Source of the DNA: Algibacter pacificus
Lineage (GTDB): Bacteria; Bacteroidota; Bacteroidia; Flavobacteriales; Flavobacteriaceae
DNA: 64,000 nt
Reading direction: 5' to 3'
Assembly: GCF_008033385.1 (NCBI RefSeq)
Contig: NZ_VOGY01000006.1
Span: 1-64,000 of the forward strand
In this document: piece by piece, positions 42,675-51,593 of the stretch
How the letters are laid out: each line of letters opens with the position of its first letter
How positions within the stretch are numbered: position 1 is the first letter of the stretch
Notes under the pieces: generated by a model
Database searches by the model: none
The model's input: the letters and a program-made list of their open reading frames with translations, nothing else
What the model was told of the DNA's origin: nothing
Program-made: the position numbers and the translations under genes

Positions 42675-43730
42675 TTATTCAAAATAATTGACCAATAACG
42701 CCACAACATAGCTATAACTCTTCATACCTTTTGTCTGTTTGTTCGCTTTTAAAAAGCCATTATAAAAACTTTTAAACAACGGTTCCGTTGGATTTTGGTG
42801 CGCTTCCCAAAACAAACGGACTTCTTGATAATTCTTTAAAATGCCAATGTTAATGGTTTTAGAAAGCGCTTCATATTGTGCTTCATCCCTGCGGTAAATT
42901 TCATTTAAACAATAGCGCAATCCAAAAGTATAGCCACAATATTTAAAATATATATTGTCGTGATTTATAGCCGCCAAGCAACCAATAAAATTCGCTTCAT
43001 TTTCGGCAGCAAAACCCAATTGGTGGGCGATTTCATGCGTTGTTGTGGTTGCAAATTTAAACTTCGGAATCAAGCCATCAACTTGCGCTTCATTGGTTAA
43101 CGGATTTAAATATCCACTAAAACCCATATAGGTTAGCGGGTAACTAAATAAAGATTTTTTTACACTTTGCGGCGAGTATTCCAAATCTGGAAACACTTGT
43201 TTTAATCCCAAATACCCATCGGGAGCCAGCTTTAAAATATCATGTTTAGATAGCGGAACATCAACTTTTACCGTGTCATTTTTTGCAATCTCTAAATGCA
43301 AGGCATTGGCTTTTAAAATAAGTTGTTCAGTTACTTTTACCAGCTGTTCCGTAGAATATTCAGCATTTAAATTCAAACTTTTGTGCAGCGGTAATCGGTA
43401 ATAATTAACCCCCCAGAATAAGTGAAAAGCAAAATATAATACCGAAACCGCCGAAAACACATCAACAAACCACTGTTTGGTATCCGTTTTTAAGCGTTTC
43501 CAATTCTTAAAAAACCAGCGAATAATATAAATTAATCCCACAGCATACACCAAATCACCAAAAGAAAATGGCAACCAACCCAAGCAAAACCGAAACATTT
43601 TCGATACATAAACATACAGTCCATTACTGTAATACGCTTCCACAAATTCGGGGTAATCCGCTAAAAATTTCACAAAAAAATACTGAGGAATCAGCAACAG
43701 CGCAATAATCGTTTTTTTTTCTTTCAACAT
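42675..43730 (-). CDS. DUF3810 domain-containing membrane protein with zincin-like motif
   Basis: This 351-residue protein has two or three N-terminal membrane helices (about 5-25, 45-72 and 90-110), followed by a soluble domain. The motif THEIAHQLGFAAENEANFIG at about 231-250 contains HExxH plus a downstream glutamate, a gluzincin-like metal site characteristic of DUF3810. It is therefore probably a membrane-anchored metalloprotease. No substrate or partner is evident. It sits alone upstream of the large amidohydrolase operon. Confidence 0.85.
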   Translation of the reverse strand: MLKEKKTIIALLLIPQYFFVKFLADYPEFVEAYYSNGLYVYVSKMFRFCLGWLPFSFGDLVYAVGLIYIIRWFFKNWKRLKTDTKQWFVDVFSAVSVLYFAFHLFWGVNYYRLPLHKSLNLNAEYSTEQLVKVTEQLILKANALHLEIAKNDTVKVDVPLSKHDILKLAPDGYLGLKQVFPDLEYSPQSVKKSLFSYPLTYMGFSGYLNPLTNEAQVDGLIPKFKFATTTTHEIAHQLGFAAENEANFIGCLAAINHDNIYFKYCGYTFGLRYCLNEIYRRDEAQYEALSKTINIGILKNYQEVRLFWEAHQNPTEPLFKSFYNGFLKANKQTKGMKSYSYVVALLVNYFE

Positions 43731-43789
43731 AGCTCAAAAATACTAAAAATTTGTACCCAAAATGCAGTTCTAATTTATAAAGGTTTCTT

Positions 43790-43910
43790 CCTGCTTTCCG
43801 TTATATCTTTCTGCGAAGCCGTCCCGAATTTGTTTCTGGCTCTCATCAAGATTGCTTTTTTGTTGCTAGGGCATGCTGTTTAATAAATAGTTCGCATAAA
43901 GGATGCCACT
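43790..43910 (-). repeat. Dispersed intergenic repeat, copy C
   Basis: On the minus strand AGTGGCATCC (43910-43901) with a T-run is followed 98 bp later by AGAAAGATATAACGGAAAGC (from 43812). AAAAAAGCAA lies between. It occupies most of the divergent 244-bp gap between the DUF3810 gene and pepD. Confidence 0.65.
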
Positions 43911-43948
43911 TCAATCAGGAGTAGCTGCCAATATCTAGGTAATTTTGC

Positions 43949-43956
43949 TAACTTTG
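43949..43956 (+). promoter_or_regulatory. -7 element ahead of pepD
   Basis: TAACTTTG matches TAnnTTTG and lies 19 bp before the ATG, so the leader is very short. No clear -33 TTG. Confidence 0.4.
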
Positions 43957-43974
43957 CATTAAAATGTAAACAAA

Positions 43975-45438
43975 ATGAGCGCAGAAATAAGAAATTTAAA
44001 ACCCAAAGCACTTTGGAATAAATTCGCCGATTTAAATGCCGTACCACGTCCGTCAAAAAAAGAAGAACGTGTTATTGCTTTTATGAAAGCCTTTGGTGAA
44101 AATCTTGGTTTTGAAACCATGGTAGATGAAGTGGGTAATGTCATTATAAAAAAGCCCGCCACGGCAGGTATGGAAAATAGAACCACAATCGTTATGCAAT
44201 CGCATTTAGATATGGTGCACCAAAAAAATAACGATACTGAATTCGATTTTGATACTCAAGGCATCCAAATGTATGTCGATGGCGATTGGGTTCGCGCAAA
44301 AGGCACGACGTTAGGAGCCGATAACGGATTAGGAGTAGCCACGATTATGGCTATTTTAGAAAGTAGCGATATTCCACATCCAGCTATTGAAGCCTTGTTT
44401 ACTATAGATGAAGAAACAGGAATGACGGGAGCTCAAGGCTTAAAAGGTGGTTTGCTTACTGGCGGTATTCTTTTAAACTTAGATACCGAAGAAGATGATG
44501 AAATTGGTGTAGGTTGTGCTGGTGGTATCGATGTGACTGCAACACGAACTTACGAACAAGAAGAAACGCCTGAATTTAAAATAGGTTATAAAATAACCGT
44601 AAAAGGATTGCAAGGTGGCCACTCGGGAATGCAAATTCACGAAGGTTTAGGAAATGCTAACAAAATAATGAACCGTGTCCTTTTTGATGGTTTTGAGAAT
44701 TTTGGTTTACGAATTTCTGAAATAGATGGTGGAAGTTTACGCAATGCCATTCCTCGTGAAAGTAATGCCATTGTTGCTATCGATGGAATTCACGAAGACG
44801 CTTTTCTTCTTGAAATGAAAGAGCAGGAAGCACTACTAAAAGCCGAACTTAAAACCATGGAGCCTAACTTAGAAATTGTAGTTTCTAAAGTAGAATCTCC
44901 GGAAAATATTATGGATTTAGGGGTTCAAGAGGGTTTAACACGTGCTATTTATGCGGCATGGAATGGTGTGTATCGCATGAGTGCCGATATTCCGGATTTG
45001 GTAGAAACATCAAATAATATAGCGCGAGTTATTGTAAAAGATGGCCATATAAAAATTGGTTGTTTAACACGGTCTTCAGTGGAGAGTTCTAAGTGGGATT
45101 TAGCAAATACGCTGCGGGCTACTTTCGAATTAACAGGTTGCGAGGTTGAGTGTAATGGAGATTATCCAGGTTGGACACCAAATATGGATTCGGCTATTTT
45201 AAAAGTATTAGATGGTTTGTACGAGAAATTACATGGCGAAAAAGCTCATATTGCCGCATGTCACGCTGGTTTAGAATGTGGTATTCTTGGTACTAATTAT
45301 CCAGAAATGGACATGATTAGTTTCGGACCAACAATAAAAGGAGCACATTCTCCAGATGAGCGTGCTCAAATTTCATCGGTTCAAAAATATTGGGAGTTTG
45401 TTTTAGAAATTTTAAAAGAGATTCCTGTAAAAGCTTAG
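43975..45438 (+). CDS. pepD: Aminoacyl-histidine dipeptidase (M20C, PepD/carnosinase-like)
   Basis: This 487-residue cytosolic dipeptidase belongs to M20C. The metal-site motifs are intact: MQSHLDMVHQ (about 74-83), GADNGLG (bridging aspartate), TIDEETGMTGAQGL (catalytic glutamate region), DTEEDDE and the C-terminal CHAGLECG / SFGPTIKGAHSPDE. PepD cleaves dipeptides such as Xaa-His. The gene stands alone between copy C of the dispersed repeat and the tandem array. Confidence 0.95.
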   Translation: MSAEIRNLKPKALWNKFADLNAVPRPSKKEERVIAFMKAFGENLGFETMVDEVGNVIIKKPATAGMENRTTIVMQSHLDMVHQKNNDTEFDFDTQGIQMYVDGDWVRAKGTTLGADNGLGVATIMAILESSDIPHPAIEALFTIDEETGMTGAQGLKGGLLTGGILLNLDTEEDDEIGVGCAGGIDVTATRTYEQEETPEFKIGYKITVKGLQGGHSGMQIHEGLGNANKIMNRVLFDGFENFGLRISEIDGGSLRNAIPRESNAIVAIDGIHEDAFLLEMKEQEALLKAELKTMEPNLEIVVSKVESPENIMDLGVQEGLTRAIYAAWNGVYRMSADIPDLVETSNNIARVIVKDGHIKIGCLTRSSVESSKWDLANTLRATFELTGCEVECNGDYPGWTPNMDSAILKVLDGLYEKLHGEKAHIAACHAGLECGILGTNYPEMDMISFGPTIKGAHSPDERAQISSVQKYWEFVLEILKEIPVKA

Positions 45439-45515
45439 GTTTAAGTTTTTTAATATTCAAGTTGTAAAACCTGTTTCTAGCAAAACTTTTTGTTTGAAAT
45501 GGGTTTTTTATTTTT

Positions 45516-45555
45516 AGTCGCAGTCGCAGTCGCAGTCGCAGTCTCAGTAGCAGTC
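45516..45555. repeat. AGTCGC hexanucleotide microsatellite
   Basis: Four perfect AGTCGC units (45516-45539), then AGTCTC, AGTAGC and AGTC, lie directly before the first copy of the inverted-repeat array. Confidence 0.8.
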
Positions 45556-45572
45556 AAAATTTTTGTTCAGAA

Positions 45573-46059
45573 TGTCATGCCGACGCTAGGAGGTATCACA
45601 CGCGATTCCGTAAGTGTGAGCATAGCTTTATGTGATTTCTCCTCACGTCGAAATGACAATGGGAGGTTTTATTAGGGTTGGGCGTATATTAAAAAAAATC
45701 AAGGTAAAGTTTAGGTTTGCAGTTTTTTTTGCTCAATGATTATTGTTGTTACGGTTAAATTTTTAATTAGGAATGTCATGCCGACGCTAGGAGGTGTCAC
45801 ACAGGATTCGGTAAGTGTGAGCATAGCTTTATGTGATTTCTCCTCACGTCGAAATGACAATGGGAGGTTTTATTAGGGTTCGGTGTGTATTAAAAAAAAT
45901 CTAGGTAAAGTTTAGGTTTGGAGTTTTTTTGCTCAACGACTATTATTGTTACGGTTAAATTTTTGATTCAGAATGTCATGCCGACGCTAGGAGGTATCAC
46001 ACAGGATTCGGTAAGTTTGAGTATAACTTTATGTGATTTCTCCTCACGTCGAAATGACA
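45573..46059. repeat. Tandem array of three long inverted repeats (200-bp period)
   Basis: Three units each have 28-bp arms (left arm starting TGTCATGCCGACG, right arm ending GTCGAAATGACA) around a loop of about 30 bases. They occupy 45573-45658, 45774-45859 and 45974-46059. The starts are 201 and 200 bp apart, and the spacers are also similar, so the array arose by tandem duplication of a 200-bp unit. Arms pair with six mismatches. Related TGTCATTTCGA-type palindromes are, from memory, widespread in Bacteroidetes as intergenic repeats. The array fills the gap between convergent pepD and yidD, ending 11 bp from the yidD stop. Confidence 0.85.
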
Positions 46060-46070
46060 ATGAGAAACTG

Positions 46071-46313
46071 TTAGTCGTCATCCTTTTCCGGAACGGGGTC
46101 GTAGCCTGAACCTCCCCAGGGATGACAACTAAATATCCGTTTTATCGCTAACCAGCCACCTTTAAATAATCCGTGTTTTTGTAGCGCCTCTTTGGCGTAA
46201 TGGGAGCAAGTAGGATGGAACCTACAGGTTGCCGGTGTTAATGGTGATATCAAATTTTGATAGACCTTTATTATAAATAAAAACGGTGCTATTAAAATTT
46301 TTTTCAACATCAT
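46071..46313 (-). CDS. yidD: Membrane protein insertion efficiency factor YidD
   Basis: This 80-residue protein has the three conserved cysteines and motif pattern of Yid[30 protein letters not shown] (about 16-44) and the C-terminal [19 protein letters not shown] (about 56-74). The N-terminal helix is membrane-associated. YidD assists insertion of membrane proteins. It follows cysS by 49 bp on the same strand; here it is away from rpmH and rnpA, its common neighbours in other bacteria. Confidence 0.93.
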   Translation of the reverse strand: MMLKKILIAPFLFIIKVYQNLISPLTPATCRFHPTCSHYAKEALQKHGLFKGGWLAIKRIFSCHPWGGSGYDPVPEKDDD

Positions 46314-46362
46314 ATTTCAAATCTTAAAATGTGAATTCCTATAAATTCAGGAAAGGGCTGTT

Positions 46363-47844
46363 TTAGTTCACCGAATAGGTGGTGCCGTCTTTTCCGTCTT
46401 TTAAAACAATACCAACTTCGGCTAATTCATCACGTATTTTATCCGATAAAGCAAAGTCTTTATTCGCACGAGCTTCTTGTCTTAATTTTATTAAAACACT
46501 TACAGCTCCCGATAATTTATCGGTTCCAGAATCATTTTTAGCCGTATTTTCTAAACCTAAGACATCAAAAACAAAACTGTTTAAGGTGTCTTTTAAGGTG
46601 TTTAAATCTTCAGCAGAAACTGTTTCGCTACCTTCTTTTATTTGATTGATATATTTAACAGCTTCAAATAAATGAGCGATTAAAATAGGCGAATTAAAAT
46701 CGTCGTTCATCGCATCGTAACAAGATTGTTTCCATGCGTTGATGTCGATAGATGATGTTTCAGAGGCTTTTAAATCTTCTAATAAGTTAACGGCATCCAT
46801 CAATCTGTAAAACCCTTTTTCACTGGCTAATAAACCGGCATCGGTTAAATCGAGTACACTGCGGTATGAGGATTGTGCTATAAAAAAACGAATGACACTT
46901 GGTGCGTAGGCTTTACTAAAAAAGTTATTGTTTCCCGAAAGTAATTCATCAGGATTAATAGTATTTCCAGTAGATTTAGACATACGTTGTCCGTTTAATT
47001 CCAACATATTGGCGTGCATCCAATAATTTACAGGCGATTTGCCTTTGGCAGCTTCATTCTGTGCTATTTCACATTCGTGGTGCGGGAATTTTAAATCCAT
47101 CCCACCACCGTGAATATCAAATTGATCCCCTAAATATTTTGTACTCATGGCAGTACATTCCAAATGCCAACCTGGAAAACCATCGCTCCACGGTGAAGGC
47201 CAACGCATAATGTGTTGTGGTTCTGCTTTTTTCCAAAGGGCAAAATCTTGTGGATTTTTTTTATCGCTTTGTCCGTCGAGTTCGCGGGTGTTATGTATTA
47301 AATCTTCTACCTTTCGTTTACTTAGTATGCCGTATTCATGAGATTCATTGAATTTATGAACATCAAAATAAACCGATCCGTTTACTACGTATCCAAATCC
47401 ATTTTCAATAATGGTGGAAATAAGTTCAATTTGTTCAATAATATGTCCCGTTGCCGTAGGTTCTATACTTGGCGGTAAAAAATTAAAAGTATTTAATATA
47501 TTATGAAAATCTACGGTGTAGCGTTGCACCACTTCCATAGGTTCTATTTGTTCTAAGCGCGCTTTTTTAGTGATTTTATCTTCACCAGCATCGGCATCAT
47601 TTTCCAAATGCCCAGCATCGGTAATATTGCGTACATAACGCACTTTGTAGCCTAAATGTTTTAGGTAACGAAATACCATATCGAAGGACATAAACGTTCT
47701 CACGTTTCCTAAATGGACATTGCTGTAAACCGTTGGGCCGCAAACGTACATGCCAACATAACCGGGTTCAATAGATTTAAAGGTTTCTTTTTTTCCTGTA
47801 AGTGTATTGTATATTTTTATGGGGTTATGCTCGTAAAGTTGCAT
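46363..47844 (-). CDS. cysS: Cysteinyl-tRNA synthetase
   Basis: This 493-residue class I aminoacyl-tRNA synthetase charges tRNA-Cys. The HIGH-type motif is VHLGN (in [17 protein letters not shown], about 31-47), the KMSKS motif is [10 protein letters not shown], and zinc ligands appear as Cys31, Cys in HLECTAMS and FPHHECE. Length is normal. It lies between folE and yidD on the same strand. Confidence 0.96.
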   Translation of the reverse strand: MQLYEHNPIKIYNTLTGKKETFKSIEPGYVGMYVCGPTVYSNVHLGNVRTFMSFDMVFRYLKHLGYKVRYVRNITDAGHLENDADAGEDKITKKARLEQIEPMEVVQRYTVDFHNILNTFNFLPPSIEPTATGHIIEQIELISTIIENGFGYVVNGSVYFDVHKFNESHEYGILSKRKVEDLIHNTRELDGQSDKKNPQDFALWKKAEPQHIMRWPSPWSDGFPGWHLECTAMSTKYLGDQFDIHGGGMDLKFPHHECEIAQNEAAKGKSPVNYWMHANMLELNGQRMSKSTGNTINPDELLSGNNNFFSKAYAPSVIRFFIAQSSYRSVLDLTDAGLLASEKGFYRLMDAVNLLEDLKASETSSIDINAWKQSCYDAMNDDFNSPILIAHLFEAVKYINQIKEGSETVSAEDLNTLKDTLNSFVFDVLGLENTAKNDSGTDKLSGAVSVLIKLRQEARANKDFALSDKIRDELAEVGIVLKDGKDGTTYSVN

Positions 47845-47930
47845 GGGTTTGTTGTGGAGTTTATTGTTAATCGAAATAAAAATCTTGATGAAATATTCTG
47901 GCTAAAAACTTTCTTAAGAAGGAAGTCTTA

Positions 47931-48608
47931 CTAAAATTTAGTTTCCATTTTAATGTATTCTAAAAGCTCTCTTCTGGTCGCTTCTTCTTTAAATTTACCG
48001 CCAAATTCTGATGTTACGGTGCTACTTTCAATATCGCGAATACCTCTAGAATTTACACATAAATGTTTGGCATCGATTATACAGGCTACATCTTGTGTGT
48101 TTAAAACTTTTTGAAGTTCTTTTACAACTTGAATGGTTAAACGTTCTTGAACTTGAGGGCGTTTGGCGTAATAATCGACAACGCGATTCATTTTAGATAA
48201 ACCAACTACGGTGCCGTTAGAAATATAAGCAATATGGGCTCTTCCTACAATGGGTAATAAATGGTGTTCACAAGTTGAATATACGGTAATATTTTTTTCA
48301 ACAAGCATTTCGCCGTATTTGTATTTATTATCAAACGTGGACGCTTTGGGTTTTTTCTTAGGATCTAAGCCACTGAAAATTTCGTTTACAAACATTTTTG
48401 CAACACGATTTGGCGTGCCATTTAAGCTATCGTCTGTTAAGTCTAGGCCTAAAGTTTCCATGATATGGCGTACATCGGCTTTAATAAGTTCTATTTTTTC
48501 AGAATCAGAACGTTCGAATGCATCATCTCTTAACGGCGTGTCTGAAGAAGTGCCAATATGATTTTCACCTATAGCATCATATTCTTCAATATTATTTTCA
48601 ATTTTCAT
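47931..48608 (-). CDS. folE: GTP cyclohydrolase I
   Basis: This 225-residue enzyme makes 7,8-dihydroneopterin triphosphate from GTP, the first step of folate synthesis. The zinc- and substrate-binding motifs are STCEHHLLPIVGRAHIAYI (about 110-128) and DAKHLCVNSRGIRD (about 176-189), plus GLSKMNRVVDYYAKRPQVQERLT. About 40 acidic N-terminal residues are extra relative to the core. A minus-strand TATCTTTG at 48636-48643 is a candidate -7 box. It probably heads an operon with cysS and yidD. Confidence 0.95.
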   Translation of the reverse strand: MKIENNIEEYDAIGENHIGTSSDTPLRDDAFERSDSEKIELIKADVRHIMETLGLDLTDDSLNGTPNRVAKMFVNEIFSGLDPKKKPKASTFDNKYKYGEMLVEKNITVYSTCEHHLLPIVGRAHIAYISNGTVVGLSKMNRVVDYYAKRPQVQERLTIQVVKELQKVLNTQDVACIIDAKHLCVNSRGIRDIESSTVTSEFGGKFKEEATRRELLEYIKMETKF

Positions 48609-48635
48609 ATGTGAAAAAATCTATTTTTTAGTCTG

Positions 48636-48643
48636 CAAAGATA
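48636..48643 (-). promoter_or_regulatory. -7 element of the folE promoter
   Basis: The minus strand reads TATCTTTG, matching TAnnTTTG, 28 bp upstream of the folE start. No clear -33. Confidence 0.45.
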
Positions 48644-48723
48644 AGTAATTACGTTTTATCTTAATAGATAATTGTTATTTGTAATTGGTCTGTTTTTTTA
48701 TGGATATATTACAATAAAAAACA

Positions 48724-48757
48724 AAAAAGCTTAAACGTTTTATGGTTTAAGCTTTTT
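48724..48757. terminator. Terminator of the outer-membrane transport gene
   Basis: 13-bp perfect arms AAAAAGCTTAAAC (48724-48736) and complement (48745-48757) flank an 8-base loop, 26 bp beyond the gene stop on the minus strand. Confidence 0.85.
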
Positions 48758-48782
48758 ATAGTATTTGTGGTCTGTTTAAGTT

Positions 48783-50327
48783 TTAAATATTGAAGCTTAA
48801 AGAGAGTGTAAGATTCGAATTTTTATTATCAATATCTACCAAGCCAAGATTGTGTATGGTAGATTGGTAAGAGCGTTTAGCTTGATCGAAGGTAACGTCT
48901 AGTTTTGTGTTTCCAAAGTTATAACCAAGACCTAGTGAAAACCCGTTTAAATCGCCAACCGTAACGCCATTGGCATAAGGGCTTTCTTCGTATCGGTAAC
49001 CACCTCTAAAACTGATTTGATTCACTTTATATTCACCACCAAGGCGGTAAGTTGACGCTGAGGTTAATTCGTTGCTCATGTCTCCGGTTAAATAGGCATA
49101 CTCAGTTTCTGTTTGTGGATCATTAAAACCTTTTCCTATTTTAAATTTAGTGTTGCCATAATTTTTGTTTGAATAATCGAAACTAATTAAACCGCTTCTA
49201 CCAAAGATATAGGCTAAACTTCCTGTGTATTTTGCAGGGGTTTGTAATCTGTATTCTGGATAAACGTTTATTACGTTCGGATTTAAAGCATCAATGTTTT
49301 GGTTTAATAACTCGCTAGTATCTAAAAACTGAGTTGTTTCCTCTTTTATAGTGTACCAAGTAGGAGAACTATATGTTAATCCCACTCTAAATTCTGGAGT
49401 CACTTTTAAAATACCTCCCACTTGTAAAGAAAAACCGTTTCCTGTGGTAGATAATGAATTATCGAAATCAATAGAGGTTATTAATCCCCCGTTATTATTA
49501 TCTTCAAGAAGCGATGTGGTTCTTTGGTAATCAATAAAATGAGAATTTAAGTTTACACCTATATATAAATTATCTTCATATTGTGTTGCAAAATTAAAGC
49601 TTATTTTTCCGTTATAACCTGTTTCAATATTGGTGTAACGGTGTTCAAAATTACCAGTATTGATGTTGGCTGTGTATGTTGTGTTTGCATCATCAGTTAA
49701 ATCATCGGGTTCTAAAATAAAAGATTCAAAACCTAAAAAAGCTTGCTGATAGGCAAAACCATATTGACTGTTAATTCTTGCGTAAGCTCCTGAAATTGAT
49801 TCATTAGATGAAGCTGAAATTTGATCTAACCGTCTGCCGTCGGCATAATCATAAAAATAACTTGCTATAGAATTACTAAACTGTCCGTCGTCTGCTGTAT
49901 TGATTCCCGCAGCATACCAACTATCATTATGGTCATTAGTTCTATCATAAGCAACACCTAATGTGAATTTTCTCCAAGGCGAATTGTTGTTATTGTTTCT
50001 AAATACGAAAGAAGCCCCACCTTGACTTAAATCGAATTTAGAATCATTAGTTTTTTGGGTGTTGCCAAAGTAAGTTGCCTTATTATTTTTATCGGCACTT
50101 ACAAAAGATAGAGCGGCATGGCTTTGACTAAAAACAGCAGAGCCTGCTGGGTTAATACTAACGGCGCTCATGTCACCTCCTAGGGCTCCAAAGGCACCAC
50201 TTAGCCCTCTAAATCTTGCGCTTCCCATAACTTCGTCTTGCGAGTATCTTAGGGCATCAGTAATATCTTGTGCATATATAGTAGACATAGAAAGTAATCC
50301 TATGGCTAGTAAACTTAACTTTTTCAT
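48783..50327 (-). CDS. Outer membrane protein transport protein (OmpP1/FadL/TodX-like)
   Basis: This 514-residue beta-barrel protein has a signal peptide (MKKLSLLAIGLLSMSTIYAQ). The FadL-family N-terminal hatch segment is RFRGLSGAFGALGGDMSAVSINPAGSAVFSQSHAALS (about 38-75). The barrel has repeated YxGxxxF-like strands and ends in LTLSLSFNI with a terminal aromatic/aliphatic strand. It likely moves hydrophobic compounds across the outer membrane. It follows the low-complexity lipoprotein gene by 27 bp on the same strand, suggesting co-transcription. Confidence 0.88.
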   Translation of the reverse strand: MKKLSLLAIGLLSMSTIYAQDITDALRYSQDEVMGSARFRGLSGAFGALGGDMSAVSINPAGSAVFSQSHAALSFVSADKNNKATYFGNTQKTNDSKFDLSQGGASFVFRNNNNNSPWRKFTLGVAYDRTNDHNDSWYAAGINTADDGQFSNSIASYFYDYADGRRLDQISASSNESISGAYARINSQYGFAYQQAFLGFESFILEPDDLTDDANTTYTANINTGNFEHRYTNIETGYNGKISFNFATQYEDNLYIGVNLNSHFIDYQRTTSLLEDNNNGGLITSIDFDNSLSTTGNGFSLQVGGILKVTPEFRVGLTYSSPTWYTIKEETTQFLDTSELLNQNIDALNPNVINVYPEYRLQTPAKYTGSLAYIFGRSGLISFDYSNKNYGNTKFKIGKGFNDPQTETEYAYLTGDMSNELTSASTYRLGGEYKVNQISFRGGYRYEESPYANGVTVGDLNGFSLGLGYNFGNTKLDVTFDQAKRSYQSTIHNLGLVDIDNKNSNLTLSLSFNI

Positions 50328-50354
50328 ATATAATGTTCTTTTTTTTAGTATGAA

Positions 50355-51494
50355 TTAACGACGTCTTCCACTACTTGATGATCTTGAAGCCGAACTGGAG
50401 CGGCTAGATGAACTTCTCGTTGTAGTACTTGGTGTATAGGTTCTTGAACTAGTAGATGTTCTACTACGATATGTAGGTGTTGATGTTCTACTACTTTTTG
50501 ATGGTGTATATGTAGAGGTACGTCTAGTTGTTGTTGATGTTGATCTTGTTGTTGAATTTGTAGATGGTGATCGTGTTACGGTAGTACTAGGTCTTGAAGT
50601 GCTCGTGGTTGTCGTGCTACTTCTTCTCACAGTACTTGTAGAGGGTGTCGTACTTCGTCTTACCGTTGTGTTTTTACTGCCAGAAGTTACAGCTGTGCTA
50701 CTTCTTCTTGTGGTTGTATTGTATTTTGAAGTTGAATTTCGTGATGATGATGGAGTTGATACAGTACTTCTACGTGATGTTGTACCGCTTGTGTTTAAAC
50801 TGTTGGTGCGGCGAGATGTTGTTGCATAAGAACCTCTTCTACTAGCGCTATACGACACTCTGTTATTGTAGTATCTGTTGTTATTGTATCCGTTGCCGTA
50901 GTATCCGTGAAATCCATTATTATACCAAGGCCGGCTATAACCCCAACCGCCATAAAACATACCGCCAAAATAAGGATTGTATCTGTAAGGATTATAATAG
51001 CCCCAACTGTTAAATCTGTTATATCCCCAATTGTTGTAAAGGTTCCATTCCCAACTATTATATCCCCAAGTGTTCCATCCATAATTGTTCCAACCGTTAT
51101 TTATATAGTTTATAGTAACGTTGTCGGTTTGTTGTCCCCATCCTGCATAGCCTTGGTAATCGTTTTGGTAGTTGCTATCATCTGTAATAACATCATTTTC
51201 AGCGTAATTATTACTTTCGTAGTTGTCAATATCCGTAAATATTTCGCTGTTTTCTATCATTTGTTCGGTTGCTAAGGCCCCGTTTTTGAAATAATTTTGA
51301 TAATATTCACTATTAGAATAACTTGGTGCATCAATGACTGCTTCGTTTTGAACAACGCGAACAGTTTCATCTCCATAAATCCCATCATTGTCAACACCTA
51401 CGTATTGATATGAGCCACAAGATGACAAGCCAATTAACAAAGCAAGGAGTGCTAAGTTTGGCATTTTTTGTTTTAAGTAGCTATTTAATTGCAT
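50355..51494 (-). CDS. Low-complexity surface lipoprotein, Tyr/Asn then Ser/Thr/Arg-rich
   Basis: This 379-residue protein has a lipoprotein signal peptide (LALLALLIGLSSCGSY, cysteine at about 26; start at 51494, or a shorter form from 51464). Residues about 120-210 are rich in Tyr, Asn, Gly and Trp (WNNYGWNTWGYNSWEWNLYN). Residues about 215-379 are almost only Ser, Thr and Arg (STVRRSSTTTTSTSRPSTTV). Such proteins are often labelled vitellogenin II-like without real homology. The basic tail could bind polyanions such as LPS or DNA. It is upstream of the FadL-like gene and divergent from proS. Confidence 0.8.
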   Translation of the reverse strand: MQLNSYLKQKMPNLALLALLIGLSSCGSYQYVGVDNDGIYGDETVRVVQNEAVIDAPSYSNSEYYQNYFKNGALATEQMIENSEIFTDIDNYESNNYAENDVITDDSNYQNDYQGYAGWGQQTDNVTINYINNGWNNYGWNTWGYNSWEWNLYNNWGYNRFNSWGYYNPYRYNPYFGGMFYGGWGYSRPWYNNGFHGYYGNGYNNNRYYNNRVSYSASRRGSYATTSRRTNSLNTSGTTSRRSTVSTPSSSRNSTSKYNTTTRRSSTAVTSGSKNTTVRRSTTPSTSTVRRSSTTTTSTSRPSTTVTRSPSTNSTTRSTSTTTRRTSTYTPSKSSRTSTPTYRSRTSTSSRTYTPSTTTRSSSSRSSSASRSSSSGRRR

Positions 51495-51522
51495 ATCTGT
51501 ATAATTTTATTGTTGGACATTA

Positions 51523-51530
51523 CAAAAATA
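51523..51530 (-). promoter_or_regulatory. -7 element ahead of the low-complexity lipoprotein gene
   Basis: The minus strand reads TATTTTTG, matching TAnnTTTG, 29 bp upstream of the start. No -33 TTG at the usual distance. Confidence 0.4.
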
Positions 51531-51593
51531 GTTAGTTTTGCTGAACTATTTTATTATTTAACATAATCACAATTTTTGTGCCAAAACATCAAT

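Noticed and set aside
45490-45675. Open frame over the hexamer tract and first inverted repeat
   Set aside because: It is made of repeat DNA (AV repeats from AGTCGC) and has no protein-like features.
45918-46109. Open frame over the third inverted repeat
   Set aside because: It is repeat DNA and overlaps the 3' end of yidD on the other strand.
50599-51275. Several open frames opposite the Ser/Thr/Arg-rich lipoprotein gene
   Set aside because: Low-complexity codons on one strand open frames on the other; the products are valine/leucine- or isoleucine-rich and unlike real proteins.
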